DNA of 23,307 bases from Salinivirga sp035268865 (GTDB taxonomy: Bacteria; Bacteroidota; Bacteroidia; Bacteroidales; Salinivirgaceae). The notes beneath the pieces were generated by a model that did not search any database, was not told the DNA's origin, and saw only the letters and a program-made list of their open reading frames with translations. Below are positions 7,643 to 15,256 of this stretch, in pieces. Within the stretch, counting starts at the first letter, position 1; each line of letters starts with the position of its first letter. The translations under genes and the position numbers were made by a program. The stretch spans positions 1-23,307 of the forward strand of contig NZ_DATFKB010000007.1 of assembly GCF_035268865.1 (NCBI RefSeq). Direction: 5' to 3'.

Positions 7643-8524
7643 TTATTCGATGTAACCAAATTTTCTGAGTTTTTTGTCGTTATCCCGCCATTCAGGATCT
7701 ACTTTGACAAATAGTTCAAGAAAAACTTTTTTGCCCAAAAATTCTTCAATGTCTTTTCGCGCGGCTGTGCCAACTTTTTTGAGTTTCTCGCCCTGATGGC
7801 CGATTAAGATCCCTTTTTGAGATTCCCTGGACACATATATGTTTCCTTCGATGTGGGCAATACGCTTATCTTCTTTATATGACATAATTTCTACCTCGAC
7901 AGAATAAGGTACCTCCTGCTTGTAATAAAGCAATATTTTTTCTCTTACAATTTCTGAAGCAAAAAACCTAAGCGAACGGTCTGTGAGCTCATCTTTTGGA
8001 AAATACGGGTCACCTTCAGGCAAATGATGCATAATATAATCGAACACTTTGTCGATATGCAGCTTGTGCTTTGCGGCAATTGGCAGAATAGATGCTTCGG
8101 GTAATTTTTTAGCCCATTTTTCTACAAGCGACTCCAGTTCCATCTGATTGGTTTGATCAATTTTATTGATCAATACCAGCGTCGGTTTTTTTTGCTGCGC
8201 TATGCGGTCTGTGCTAATTTTGTTTTTTTCAGGATCTTCAACCACATCAGTCATGTAGAGTATGATGTCGGCATCCTCTATCGCAGTATCGACAAAATGC
8301 ATCATAGATTTTTGGAGGCGATAGCTTGGTTTTATTATACCGGGTGTATCGGAATAAACAATCTGGAAATCCTCGCCATTCACAATACCCATAATTCTGT
8401 GCCGGGTTGTTTGCGATTTATTTGTAATTATGGAGAGTTTTTCGCCCACCAATTTGTTCATCAAGGTTGATTTACCCACGTTCGGGTTACCCAAAATATT
8501 GACGAACCCTGCCTTATGCGTCAT
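7643..8524 (-). CDS. era: GTPase Era
   Basis: Era (293 residues) binds the 3' end of 16S rRNA and takes part in 30S assembly. The G domain shows GNPNVGKS at 12-19, the switch I segment SQTTRHR at 37-43, DTPG at 59-62 and NKID at 120-123. The C-terminal KH domain contains the RNA-binding GILIGHQGEKLKKVG segment (around 245). The end, with the DPEWR and FGY pattern, is typical for the family. It is the first gene of the era-der-marC run and has its own -7 box just upstream. Clustering of era with der is common in Bacteroidota and links both to ribosome assembly. Confidence 0.97.
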   Translation of the reverse strand: MTHKAGFVNILGNPNVGKSTLMNKLVGEKLSIITNKSQTTRHRIMGIVNGEDFQIVYSDTPGIIKPSYRLQKSMMHFVDTAIEDADIILYMTDVVEDPEKNKISTDRIAQQKKPTLVLINKIDQTNQMELESLVEKWAKKLPEASILPIAAKHKLHIDKVFDYIMHHLPEGDPYFPKDELTDRSLRFFASEIVREKILLYYKQEVPYSVEVEIMSYKEDKRIAHIEGNIYVSRESQKGILIGHQGEKLKKVGTAARKDIEEFLGKKVFLELFVKVDPEWRDNDKKLRKFGYIE

Positions 8525-8552
8525 ATAATTATGTTTTAATTTTTAACGGCCG

Positions 8553-8560
8553 CAAAGATA
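8553..8560 (-). promoter_or_regulatory. Promoter -7 box for era-der-marC
   Basis: On the minus strand TATCTTTG fits TAnnTTTG exactly and is followed by GC, about 28 bp before the era ATG, giving a leader near 22 nt. No clear TTTG is seen 19-20 bp upstream. Confidence 0.55.
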
Positions 8561-8583
8561 GTATTAATTTAATTGCCAGTAGT

Positions 8584-9438
8584 TTATTCCTCCAGCATTT
8601 TTTTCAAATCTATATTTCTTTCTAAAATTTCTACAGTTTTGGTAGTGCTGCCTTCAGCATACATAAATTCTCCTGTAATAATGAAAGGAATATTTTCGAG
8701 TTTTCCTTTATTCGGGGAGAGAATATAGCTCACAATAAAGTGATCGACTCTGGGCATATTCATCCATAGAAATTTTGCTTTGCGGTTTGATTTATTGTAA
8801 ATAAATATTGCACTGTTACTTACCAGGCTATGGGCAGTATAGCCTGGCGGAATGGATTCTTCAAGCTTACCAAAGCCTGTTAAGTCGCCTTTGTTTACCA
8901 GGATATTCACAACAGCCTGATTGCTATCGTTCAGGTAAGGTTTTTGCCTTATGGCACTCACACCTAATTCTTTGATGTAGCTGTATTCGAACACTACACT
9001 GTCAGCAGTAGCAATATTATCTGTTTTTTTTACAGTGATGATGTGAGGACGGGGCTCAGCTCGATAAGATCCGTCGCCCGTTGCAAGCGACATTTCTCCC
9101 CTTATAACTTTATAACCTTCCACATTGGGAGCGGCTTTAAGTGCAAAAGAAACAGTGAATTGCTGCTCCTTAGGCATTTCGAGCCATATTATTTTGATTT
9201 GAGACCCATCGAATTCAAATTTCCCGTGTGCCGATTTTTTCTCAACAGGGGTAAAACCACCTGGAATTTTTATGAGTAGCCTCCCAAAGCCTTCCAGGTT
9301 TCCCTTTGTGATGTGCACATTTACAAGAAAATCAGAACCTGAATAGACTTCCTCAGGAGCTTTTAGGTTGAGTGAAATGCTTTGGGCCTGCAATAAATAG
9401 GGTATTATTAATAATGATAGCGCGAAAATCTTTTTCAT
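8584..9438 (-). CDS. Secreted protein of unknown function with two repeats of one beta-rich domain
   Basis: I do not recognise a named family. The 284-residue product has a signal peptide (MKKIFALSLL, hydrophobic, ending about LLQAQ at residue 19). The rest is two copies of one domain, about 37-125 and 174-270. Both copies share a KGxLxGFG(R/K)L motif (45-54 and 183-192), an IPxG(F/Y)T motif (58-63 and 196-201), a K-x-x-W-x-x-MP motif (82-89 and 222-229), an F-x-VS strand (94-97 and 234-237) and a GE-x-x-x-A-x-G ending (114-121 and 256-263). The alternating pattern suggests beta-sandwich folds resembling cohesin or E-set domains, but this is inference. No catalytic residues, lipobox or sorting domain are seen, so a periplasmic location is most likely. 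It stands alone between era and the ABC-F gene, with its own predicted promoter. Confidence 0.85.
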   Translation of the reverse strand: MKKIFALSLLIIPYLLQAQSISLNLKAPEEVYSGSDFLVNVHITKGNLEGFGRLLIKIPGGFTPVEKKSAHGKFEFDGSQIKIIWLEMPKEQQFTVSFALKAAPNVEGYKVIRGEMSLATGDGSYRAEPRPHIITVKKTDNIATADSVVFEYSYIKELGVSAIRQKPYLNDSNQAVVNILVNKGDLTGFGKLEESIPPGYTAHSLVSNSAIFIYNKSNRKAKFLWMNMPRVDHFIVSYILSPNKGKLENIPFIITGEFMYAEGSTTKTVEILERNIDLKKMLEE

Positions 9439-9550
9439 TTTCTGTTTTTTATTGATTTATGGTGCATCATGGCAATCCATCGCTATTGATGCTTGCTGTT
9501 TGCTATTTTCATGAAAAATATGTACAAATCCGATGAACCAAATTAACTAC

Positions 9551-9581
9551 CAAACGTAACGAAAAAAATGAAATAGCGAAA
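9551..9581 (-). promoter_or_regulatory. Predicted promoter for the two-domain secreted protein
   Basis: On the minus strand TACGTTTG (9551-9558) fits TAnnTTTG, with TTTC 19 bp upstream (9578-9581), one base from the TTTG consensus. The leader would be about 105 nt and contains imperfect pairing (GCATC/GATGC around ATGG/CCAT). Confidence 0.4.
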
Positions 9582-9614
9582 ATTTTTTAAGTATACCAAT
9601 GTGCAATAATTAAC

Positions 9615-11498
9615 TTATTTTTTTGACTTCTGTGCTAACTGCTCCTGTAATTCTGATAACTCGAGCCAGCGGAGTTCCTTTGTTTCCAGCTCATCATTCA
9701 CCTGCTCATACAATCTGGAGTTTTTAGTAATTTTATCGGGATCAGCTTCAGGGCTTTCAAGGGCTTTTTCCAATGCTACTTTTTGTTCGCTTAAGTCAGC
9801 TATTTCATTATCAAGCTGTTCTAGTTCTTTTTGTTCTTTATATGATAATTTCTGTTTCTCTTTTTTAATACTTTCAGACTTTTTTTGCTTGCTTTTTTTT
9901 ACTTTTTCAGAATCATTTCTTTTCTGTGCTTCCTGATTTTCTCTAAGTTGTGAATAGTTGCCCGGGAAATCTTTTATGTCTCCATTTTGGTCAAAAACGA
10001 ATAGGTGATCTACAATGCGGTCCATGAAATAACGGTCGTGCGAGACCACCAGCACTGAACCTGTGAATGATTCCAGGTACTCCTCAAGTACTCCAAGTGT
10101 CATGATATCCAGATCGTTGGTAGGTTCATCGAGCATCAGGAAGTTGGGGTTGGTCATAAGCACAGTTAGTAAATATAAGCGCCTTTTTTCGCCTCCGCTT
10201 AACTTGTGCACCCGTTGATAATGCATTTCATTTGGAAACAGGAATTGGTTCAGAAATCGCTCAACAGCAAGTGTTTGACCATTTCCGAGGTAAACTACTT
10301 CGGCTACTTCTCTTGCAATATCTATAACCCGTTTTTGTTCATCGAATTGCATGCCTTCCTGTCTGTAGTATGCTATTTTAATGGTTTCGCCGTAGTCCAG
10401 CTCTCCTTTATCGGGCGTGATATCGCCGGCAATAATATTCAGTAACGAGGTTTTTCCTGTTCCGTTTTCGCCCACAATTCCCACTTTCTCCTGTCTTTGA
10501 AAGTCGTAGGAGAAATCGTTGATGAGTTGTTTTTCATCAAAACTTTTATGAATGTTGTGCAGGTTAATGACTTTTTTTCCCTGCCTTCTTGAGGCACTTT
10601 GAATTTTCAGGTCATCTTCTTTTGTTTGTCTGGCCTCTGTTTTTAGTTTATCGACACCATCCAGACGAAATTTTGCTTTAGTACCTCTTGCCTTAGGCAT
10701 TCTGTTGGCCCATTCAATCTCTGTTTTAAGTTTACTTTGAGCTTTCTGCGTTTGTTGAGCAATGGTTTCAGAACGTTCTTTCCTTTTTTCAAGGAAGTAA
10801 TCGAAATTGCCACTGTATGCATGAATACCTTCTTGGTCTATTTCAAGAATTCGGTTGCAGACGCTATCGAGAAAATACCGATCGTGTGTTACCATAAGCA
10901 TGGTGGTGTTTGCGGTCATAAGATGCTGCTCCAGCCACTCAATGCTCTTTAGGTCAAGGTGGTTGGTAGGTTCATCAAGTATCAGGAAATCGGGGGAGTC
11001 TATAAATGCTGCAGCTATAGACAGGCGTTTGCGTTCGCCTCCGGATAGCTGCTTTACGGGTTGGTTAAAATTTTCAAGACCTAAATTACCCAATATTTGC
11101 CTTAGTCGGGTTTCCATATCCCAGGCTTCATTGGCATCCATTTGAGCAATTGCCTTATTAATGGCATTTTCGTCTCCGGTAATCAGGGCTGCTTCGTAAT
11201 CTTTAATTACCTGTTTGTTTTTTGAGCACTGCTCCAGCACAGCATCCAAAAGGGTGTGGTTGGCTTTAAAAACAGGCTCCTGGGGTAGGAAACTCACACG
11301 AATGTTTTTTTCCATTACAACCTGGCCTGTATCGCATGATTCAAGGCCAGCAATCATTCTCAGCAGGGTTGTTTTCCCTGTGCCGTTTTTGGCAATTAAG
11401 GCTGTTTTATCTCCCTTCTCCAGTGAGAAAGATATTGCTTTGAATAGTGTGCGTTCGCCAAAAGATTTCCCTGCATTTTCAACCTGGATAAAGCTCAT
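9615..11498 (-). CDS. ABC-F family ATPase, Uup-like
   Basis: The 627-residue soluble protein has two ABC ATPase domains and no membrane segments, as in ABC-F proteins that act on the ribosome. Domain 1: Walker A AKNGTGKT (36-43), signature LSGGE (151-155), Walker B FLILDEP (171-177) followed by TNHLD. Domain 2: Walker A GENGTGKT (343-350), a second LSGGE near 438, and FLMLDEPTNDLD. The last 90 or so residues are a charged coiled coil rich in Lys, Glu and Gln, typical of the Uup C-terminal domain. The first Walker A has Ala where Gly is usual, which is tolerated in this family. I start at the ATG at 11498; a TTG two codons upstream is less likely. An antibiotic-resistance subtype cannot be excluded but the tail favours Uup. 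Confidence 0.92.
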   Translation of the reverse strand: MSFIQVENAGKSFGERTLFKAISFSLEKGDKTALIAKNGTGKTTLLRMIAGLESCDTGQVVMEKNIRVSFLPQEPVFKANHTLLDAVLEQCSKNKQVIKDYEAALITGDENAINKAIAQMDANEAWDMETRLRQILGNLGLENFNQPVKQLSGGERKRLSIAAAFIDSPDFLILDEPTNHLDLKSIEWLEQHLMTANTTMLMVTHDRYFLDSVCNRILEIDQEGIHAYSGNFDYFLEKRKERSETIAQQTQKAQSKLKTEIEWANRMPKARGTKAKFRLDGVDKLKTEARQTKEDDLKIQSASRRQGKKVINLHNIHKSFDEKQLINDFSYDFQRQEKVGIVGENGTGKTSLLNIIAGDITPDKGELDYGETIKIAYYRQEGMQFDEQKRVIDIAREVAEVVYLGNGQTLAVERFLNQFLFPNEMHYQRVHKLSGGEKRRLYLLTVLMTNPNFLMLDEPTNDLDIMTLGVLEEYLESFTGSVLVVSHDRYFMDRIVDHLFVFDQNGDIKDFPGNYSQLRENQEAQKRNDSEKVKKSKQKKSESIKKEKQKLSYKEQKELEQLDNEIADLSEQKVALEKALESPEADPDKITKNSRLYEQVNDELETKELRWLELSELQEQLAQKSKK

Positions 11499-11517
11499 TT
11501 GCAATTATTTTAGTGTG

Positions 11518-11525
11518 CAAAATTA
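11518..11525 (-). promoter_or_regulatory. Promoter -7 box for the ABC-F gene, abutting a terminator T-tract
   Basis: On the minus strand TAATTTTG fits TAnnTTTG. Its first base is the last base of the T-tract of the response-regulator terminator. It lies 19 bp before the ABC-F ATG. The -33 region would fall inside the terminator hairpin and has no consensus TTG. Confidence 0.4.
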
Positions 11526-11555
11526 AAAAAAAGGGAACGAATTTCTTCATTCCCT
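11525..11555 (-). terminator. Intrinsic terminator after the response regulator
   Basis: On the minus strand AGGGAA and TTCCCT pair, with additional GAA/TTC pairs inside, followed by eight T (11532 down to 11525). It lies 24 bp after the stop codon of the response regulator. Confidence 0.8.
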
Positions 11556-11578
11556 GTTTGATGCACTTTAAAAAGTTA

Positions 11579-11950
11579 TTAGATTTCAAGTTTGTGCAAC
11601 AGATCTAATGCATATTCAATATCTATCGGTTTGTATAAATACTCAACTGCACCCAGCGCTTTCGCCTTTTGAATATCATCCTGTTCTGTTTTTGCACTTA
11701 TTATGATAACTGGCACATGTTTGGTTTCGTCGTTTTGTTTTATTTCTGTTAAAACATCAAAGCCCGATTTTTTTGGCATCATTAAGTCCAGAAAAATGGC
11801 ATCGGGTATTTGTTTTTGAACTTTCTCTATGGCCTTGTTGCCATCCTCTGCTATACTTACAATATAACCATTTTCTTCAAAGAAGCTTTCCATTAAAAAT
11901 GTGCTGGTTGAAGAGTCGTCTACGACCAATATTTTTTTTCTTGTTTCCAT
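11579..11950 (-). CDS. Single-domain response regulator (receiver only)
   Basis: The product of 123 residues is one receiver (REC) domain with no output domain, like CheY or Spo0F. The phosphorylation machinery is complete: acidic pair D11-D12 (in LVVDDSS), phospho-acceptor D55 (in FLDLMMP), Ser85 in the switch position (in IIISAKT) and K107 (in YLYKPID). I start at ATG 11950, since METRKKILVVDD is the normal REC N-terminus; a TTG seven codons upstream is unlikely. No histidine kinase is nearby, so it must be served by a kinase elsewhere and pass its signal by protein contact. A -7-like TTACTTTG sits about 20 bp upstream. It is divergent from the Crp/Fnr gene. Confidence 0.92.
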   Translation of the reverse strand: METRKKILVVDDSSTSTFLMESFFEENGYIVSIAEDGNKAIEKVQKQIPDAIFLDLMMPKKSGFDVLTEIKQNDETKHVPVIIISAKTEQDDIQKAKALGAVEYLYKPIDIEYALDLLHKLEI

Positions 11951-12084
11951 ATTGTTCAGAGGTTTTTGCAAAGTAACAAAAAAACTAATTAGTTGTCACT
12001 ATTTGGGCTGTTACTTTATTCAGTTATGTATGAGGTTTGGATTATGAAAAAATATGATACAGGTCAGATGTAAATATGATTTGA

Positions 12085-12115
12085 TTGGATTTTTTGTTGA
12101 AAAAAACTACTTTAG
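12085..12115 (+). promoter_or_regulatory. Possible promoter for the Crp/Fnr-YigZ-M42 cluster
   Basis: TTGG (12085-12088), a 19-bp spacer and TACTTTAG (12108-12115) match the Bacteroidota consensus with one mismatch in each box. The position suits the ATG at 12136. Confidence 0.35.
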
Positions 12116-12135
12116 CATAAGTTAAGTTACCTATT

Positions 12136-12771
12136 ATGCCACATAAAACAGCGAAAATGTTGAAAGACCTGTTTAAAGAAAAGCACCTGATAAATTATAG
12201 CAAGGGCGAGACACTTTGCAAGCAGGGGGCAATAGCTAATCAATTACTTTTAATTGAGAATGGTTATGCTAAAATATATATTGAGCATAAAAGCAAAAAC
12301 ATAATTCTGCGAATTTTAAGAGCAGGGGATTTCATTGGGCTTCATAACCTTTTTCATGAAGAGATTTACAGTTTTTCTGTCGCTGCCATATCTGCATGTA
12401 GTGTGAGATCAATAAGTTTTGCAGAACTGCATAATCATTTAACTCAAAATGCTGATTTGAATAATGAGGTTATTGGAGATATTAACGGCTATACTTCAGG
12501 ATATTTTAACAGATTTATCAGTTTAACACAAAAGCAATTACATGGCCGTCTGGCTGATGCTATTATTCATTTGGCAGAGGAAGTTTATCAAAGCCATGAT
12601 TTTGAATTACATTTGAGCCGGAAAGACATTGCTGATTTTACCGGTATGTCGACAGAAAGCGCCATACGAATCATCAAAGAATTTCATAACGATAAAATTA
12701 TTGAGCTGTATGGCAAGCGGTTAAAAATAGTCAGTATGAAGCTGTTAAGAAAGTTGAGTGATTTTGGGTAA
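12136..12771 (+). CDS. Crp/Fnr family transcriptional regulator
   Basis: This 211-residue protein has the Crp/Fnr layout: a cyclic-nucleotide-binding-like beta-barrel (about 15-110, with the AGDFIGLHNLF segment at 63-73), a dimerisation helix (about 112-150) and a C-terminal winged helix-turn-helix (157-199). The recognition helix carries STESAIRIIKEF (172-183), the usual form in Bacteroidota members. Only two cysteines are present (28 and 88), so there is no FNR-type iron-sulfur site. The barrel lacks an obvious phosphate-binding Arg-Ser pair, so the ligand is unclear. It is 11 bp upstream of the YigZ gene and probably co-transcribed, but this does not prove that it regulates it. The final residues after the winged helix are short. 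Confidence 0.92.
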   Translation: MPHKTAKMLKDLFKEKHLINYSKGETLCKQGAIANQLLLIENGYAKIYIEHKSKNIILRILRAGDFIGLHNLFHEEIYSFSVAAISACSVRSISFAELHNHLTQNADLNNEVIGDINGYTSGYFNRFISLTQKQLHGRLADAIIHLAEEVYQSHDFELHLSRKDIADFTGMSTESAIRIIKEFHNDKIIELYGKRLKIVSMKLLRKLSDFG

Positions 12772-12782
12772 TTTGATATTTT

Positions 12783-13388
12783 ATGGAAGATTTTGATTTA
12801 TACCGCACTATTGAAGGTGCTTCTCAGGGAGTTTTTAAGGATAAAGGCAGTAAATTTTATGCATTTGCTTACCCGATTGAAACCGAAGATGAGTTTAAAG
12901 CAAACCTGAGCTACCTAAAGAAAAAATACCACGATGCAAGGCACCACGTCTATGCATTCCGATTGGGTGCCGATAAAAAAACGTATCGGTCAAGTGACGA
13001 TGGAGAACCGGCAAATTCTTCGGGTCCACCTGTAATGGGGCAAATTCAATCTTACAACCTGACCAATATTATGATTGTGGTAATTCGGTATTTTGGTGGT
13101 ACCAAACTTGGTATTCCGGGACTCATTAATGCCTACAAATCTGCAGCAGCCGATGCCCTGGAGCAGGCTAAAATTATAAAAAAAACTGAAAAAAAGATTG
13201 TGGCAGTGCATTTCGAATATCCTGACATGAATCTTATAATGCGGTTTATTAAAGAGGAAAATCTTGAGGTTGTAGAGCAGGATTTTCAATTGAGTTGCAC
13301 AATAAAATTAAATGTGCGAAAAAGAGATGTGGAGAATGTGATTGAACGAGTGAATAAACTTGAAAAAGCAACAGCAGAAATTTTATAA
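12783..13388 (+). CDS. IMPACT (YigZ/UPF0029) family protein
   Basis: The protein of 201 residues matches the bacterial IMPACT family in length and motifs. The N-terminal domain has KDKGSKF (19-25), the DARHHVYAFR segment (53-62), the SSDDGEPANSSGPP motif (71-84) and IRYFGGTKLG (102-111), the family hallmark. The C-terminal part (about 135-200) is the DUF1949-type ferredoxin-like domain. Eukaryotic IMPACT regulates translation through GCN1; the bacterial role is not well defined, with a ribosome or RNA link suggested. Its stop codon TAA is followed at once by the ATG of the next gene, so translational coupling with the peptidase is likely. Confidence 0.93.
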   Translation: MEDFDLYRTIEGASQGVFKDKGSKFYAFAYPIETEDEFKANLSYLKKKYHDARHHVYAFRLGADKKTYRSSDDGEPANSSGPPVMGQIQSYNLTNIMIVVIRYFGGTKLGIPGLINAYKSAAADALEQAKIIKKTEKKIVAVHFEYPDMNLIMRFIKEENLEVVEQDFQLSCTIKLNVRKRDVENVIERVNKLEKATAEIL

Positions 13389-14297
13389 ATGGAACTACTT
13401 AAAGAACTTTGCCAAATACATGCGCCCTCGGGCGAGGAGTTTCGTGTACGCGATTTTATAATAGACTATGTAAACCGTAATAGTGAACAGTGGGTTCAAA
13501 AACCCCAGATGTATTATGGTAGCGGGTATCAGGATTGTTTAATGCTGGTATTCGGGGAACCCCGTTGTGGCGTAATGGCCCACATGGATAGTGTTGGTTT
13601 TACTGCCGGGTACGGAAATGAACTGATTCCAATTGGTAGTCCGGCAGCAGGTGAAACTGCTATTATCAGAAATGAACTAAATCATACGGCCGAGGTGTAT
13701 TACGATAATCTTGACAAAAAGTGGGTTTTAAAAGATGATTTGCAACTTAACCCCGGATCAACATGGACCTGGCTGCCTGATTTTTCCATACAAGATCAAA
13801 TGGTGCAATCGCCATTTCTCGATAATCGCCTGTCAATTTTTATATTGCTTGAATTGGCTCATCAGCTTAAAGATACGGTTGTTGCTTTTAGTACCTACGA
13901 AGAGATGTCAAATGCCGGAAAGGCTGGTTTCCTTGCCAAAACCATGTATGAGCAGTGGCAGATAGATAAAATGCTCATAGCTGACATTACCTGGGTTACA
14001 GATTATGTAAAAGCGGGTAGGGGAGCAGCCATTTCTCTTCGTGATGTGGGTATACCAAGAAAATTTTTTCGAGACAAAATTGTCGATATGGTTAAGGCTT
14101 CAGGTGTACCTTACCAGCTCGAAATAGAAAAAGCCGGAGGTAGTGATGGTACAATAATCGGTGCATCTGATTACCCTGTAGACTGGATTTTTATTGGTGC
14201 GCCTGAAATTAATCCACATGGTGCCATTGAGAAGGTTCATCAGGACGACATTGAGAGTATGTTGCACATCTATAAATACCTTTGCAACAGGTTGTAG
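13389..14297 (+). CDS. M42-like metal-dependent aminopeptidase
   Basis: This 302-residue protein looks like a compact M42 (glutamyl aminopeptidase/endoglucanase M-like) or related M20/M28 clan peptidase. The expected di-metal residues can be placed: H65 in VMAHMD, D145 in SPFLDNR (bridging), E171 and E172 in TYEEM (general base and ligand), D199 in IADIT, and H277 in NPHGAIE. The N-terminal CQIHAPSGEE (8-17) is the usual start of these peptidases. The region between H65 and D145 holds the small inserted beta domain of M42 members, here about 75 residues. M42 proteins are usually about 340-360 residues, so this one is short. It is cytoplasmic, with no signal peptide, and trims peptides in general turnover. 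The start directly abuts the preceding stop codon. Confidence 0.87.
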   Translation: MELLKELCQIHAPSGEEFRVRDFIIDYVNRNSEQWVQKPQMYYGSGYQDCLMLVFGEPRCGVMAHMDSVGFTAGYGNELIPIGSPAAGETAIIRNELNHTAEVYYDNLDKKWVLKDDLQLNPGSTWTWLPDFSIQDQMVQSPFLDNRLSIFILLELAHQLKDTVVAFSTYEEMSNAGKAGFLAKTMYEQWQIDKMLIADITWVTDYVKAGRGAAISLRDVGIPRKFFRDKIVDMVKASGVPYQLEIEKAGGSDGTIIGASDYPVDWIFIGAPEINPHGAIEKVHQDDIESMLHIYKYLCNRL

Positions 14298-14319
14298 CTG
14301 ATTTTATTTTTCAGTAGTG

Positions 14320-15033
14320 CTATTTGATTAAAAAAGCAGCCTGGTAAAAATTATTTACCCCACCCAAAACCTCATAATCTATATAAAAAGATTTACTCCA
14401 TTCTGTAAAGGCTTTAAATTCATGGAGCGGTACATTAAATTCGTCGAAAAACAGAACGTCACCTGGTTTGAGGTAAGGGGTAATTAATGTTAATACATAC
14501 AATGTGGCAGAATACAAATCTGCATCCATGTGTATTACTTTACGTTTGTTTGATTTATAGTTACTTAAAAAAGGTAAGAGGGTTTGCTGAAAGAGTCCTG
14601 TAAAGTACTCATGCCGGTTGTCATCGATTTCGGGTGGCTTATTGCCATTGGCCATGTCGCCCTTTTTAAATGGACCCCAGGCTTCGGGTAGACCTGTAAA
14701 TGTGTCGAAGCCATAGAAACGGGCATTTTCATGTGAAATTCGATTAATCCACCATTTAAATGATTTGCCGGCAGCAACTCCAAATTCAAGATAATCGATA
14801 TCGGTATCCAGGTTTTGCTGTTTTATGACGTGCTCATACAAATCTTCTCTTTTATTGTAAGAGAATTTCCATGAATAGAAATCATGAAAGGTGCCCTTTT
14901 TATTTTTTGCAATCCATTTTGAGAGCGCTGCCATATGCGCAAAAAAATTCAGAATTCTTCCGGGAATAAACCTGTCTAACCTTAATACGAAAAATAGTCC
15001 TTTTGATTTTCCCCGAAGTCTGAGTGGTTTCAT
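14320..15033 (-). CDS. TylF/MycF-like O-methyltransferase
   Basis: The 237-residue protein has the SAM-binding core of the TylF/MycF macrocin O-methyltransferase-like family: YLEFGVAAGKS (81-91, glycine-rich loop), GFDTFTGLPEAWG (108-120, family hallmark), HMDADLYSAT (168-177, with the metal-binding Asp) and FFDEF (195-199). A basic and hydrophobic N-terminal 45 residues may associate with the membrane. Relatives modify macrolide sugars, but in Bacteroidota such genes usually sit in surface-polysaccharide or unrelated loci; the substrate is not known here. It converges on the M42 gene (22 bp apart) and is divergent from the zinc-ribbon methyltransferase. Confidence 0.88.
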   Translation of the reverse strand: MKPLRLRGKSKGLFFVLRLDRFIPGRILNFFAHMAALSKWIAKNKKGTFHDFYSWKFSYNKREDLYEHVIKQQNLDTDIDYLEFGVAAGKSFKWWINRISHENARFYGFDTFTGLPEAWGPFKKGDMANGNKPPEIDDNRHEYFTGLFQQTLLPFLSNYKSNKRKVIHMDADLYSATLYVLTLITPYLKPGDVLFFDEFNVPLHEFKAFTEWSKSFYIDYEVLGGVNNFYQAAFLIK

Positions 15034-15091
15034 AATGTTACTTTTTAATGATGCTTTTAAAATTTATAACAGGCGCATATATGCCGGCTCA

Positions 15092-15099
15092 CAAAAATA
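15092..15099 (-). promoter_or_regulatory. Promoter -7 box for the TylF-like gene
   Basis: On the minus strand TATTTTTG fits TAnnTTTG, with a leader of about 50 nt. The -33 region overlaps the 13-bp palindrome TATGGTTACCATA (15110-15122), a possible operator. Confidence 0.45.
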
Positions 15100-15256
15100 A
15101 TATTTTTTCTATGGTTACCATATTTTGTTACGCTTTAGCTTAGGTTTGGTTAACTCCAGTCTTCGTGCAGTTCTGTATATCTTGTCTGGAATTACAAAAT
15201 CATTGAAACTTATTGTTTTATAATTTGTTTGCAGATTAGTTTAAGACCCCCATACA

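Noticed and set aside
11499..11504. TTG start two codons upstream for the ABC-F ATPase
   Set aside because: The ATG at 11498 gives MSFIQVENAG, the usual beginning.
11951..11971. TTG start seven codons upstream for the response regulator
   Set aside because: The receiver domain begins directly after the ATG at 11950; the extra residues match nothing and would overlap the -7-like TTACTTTG.
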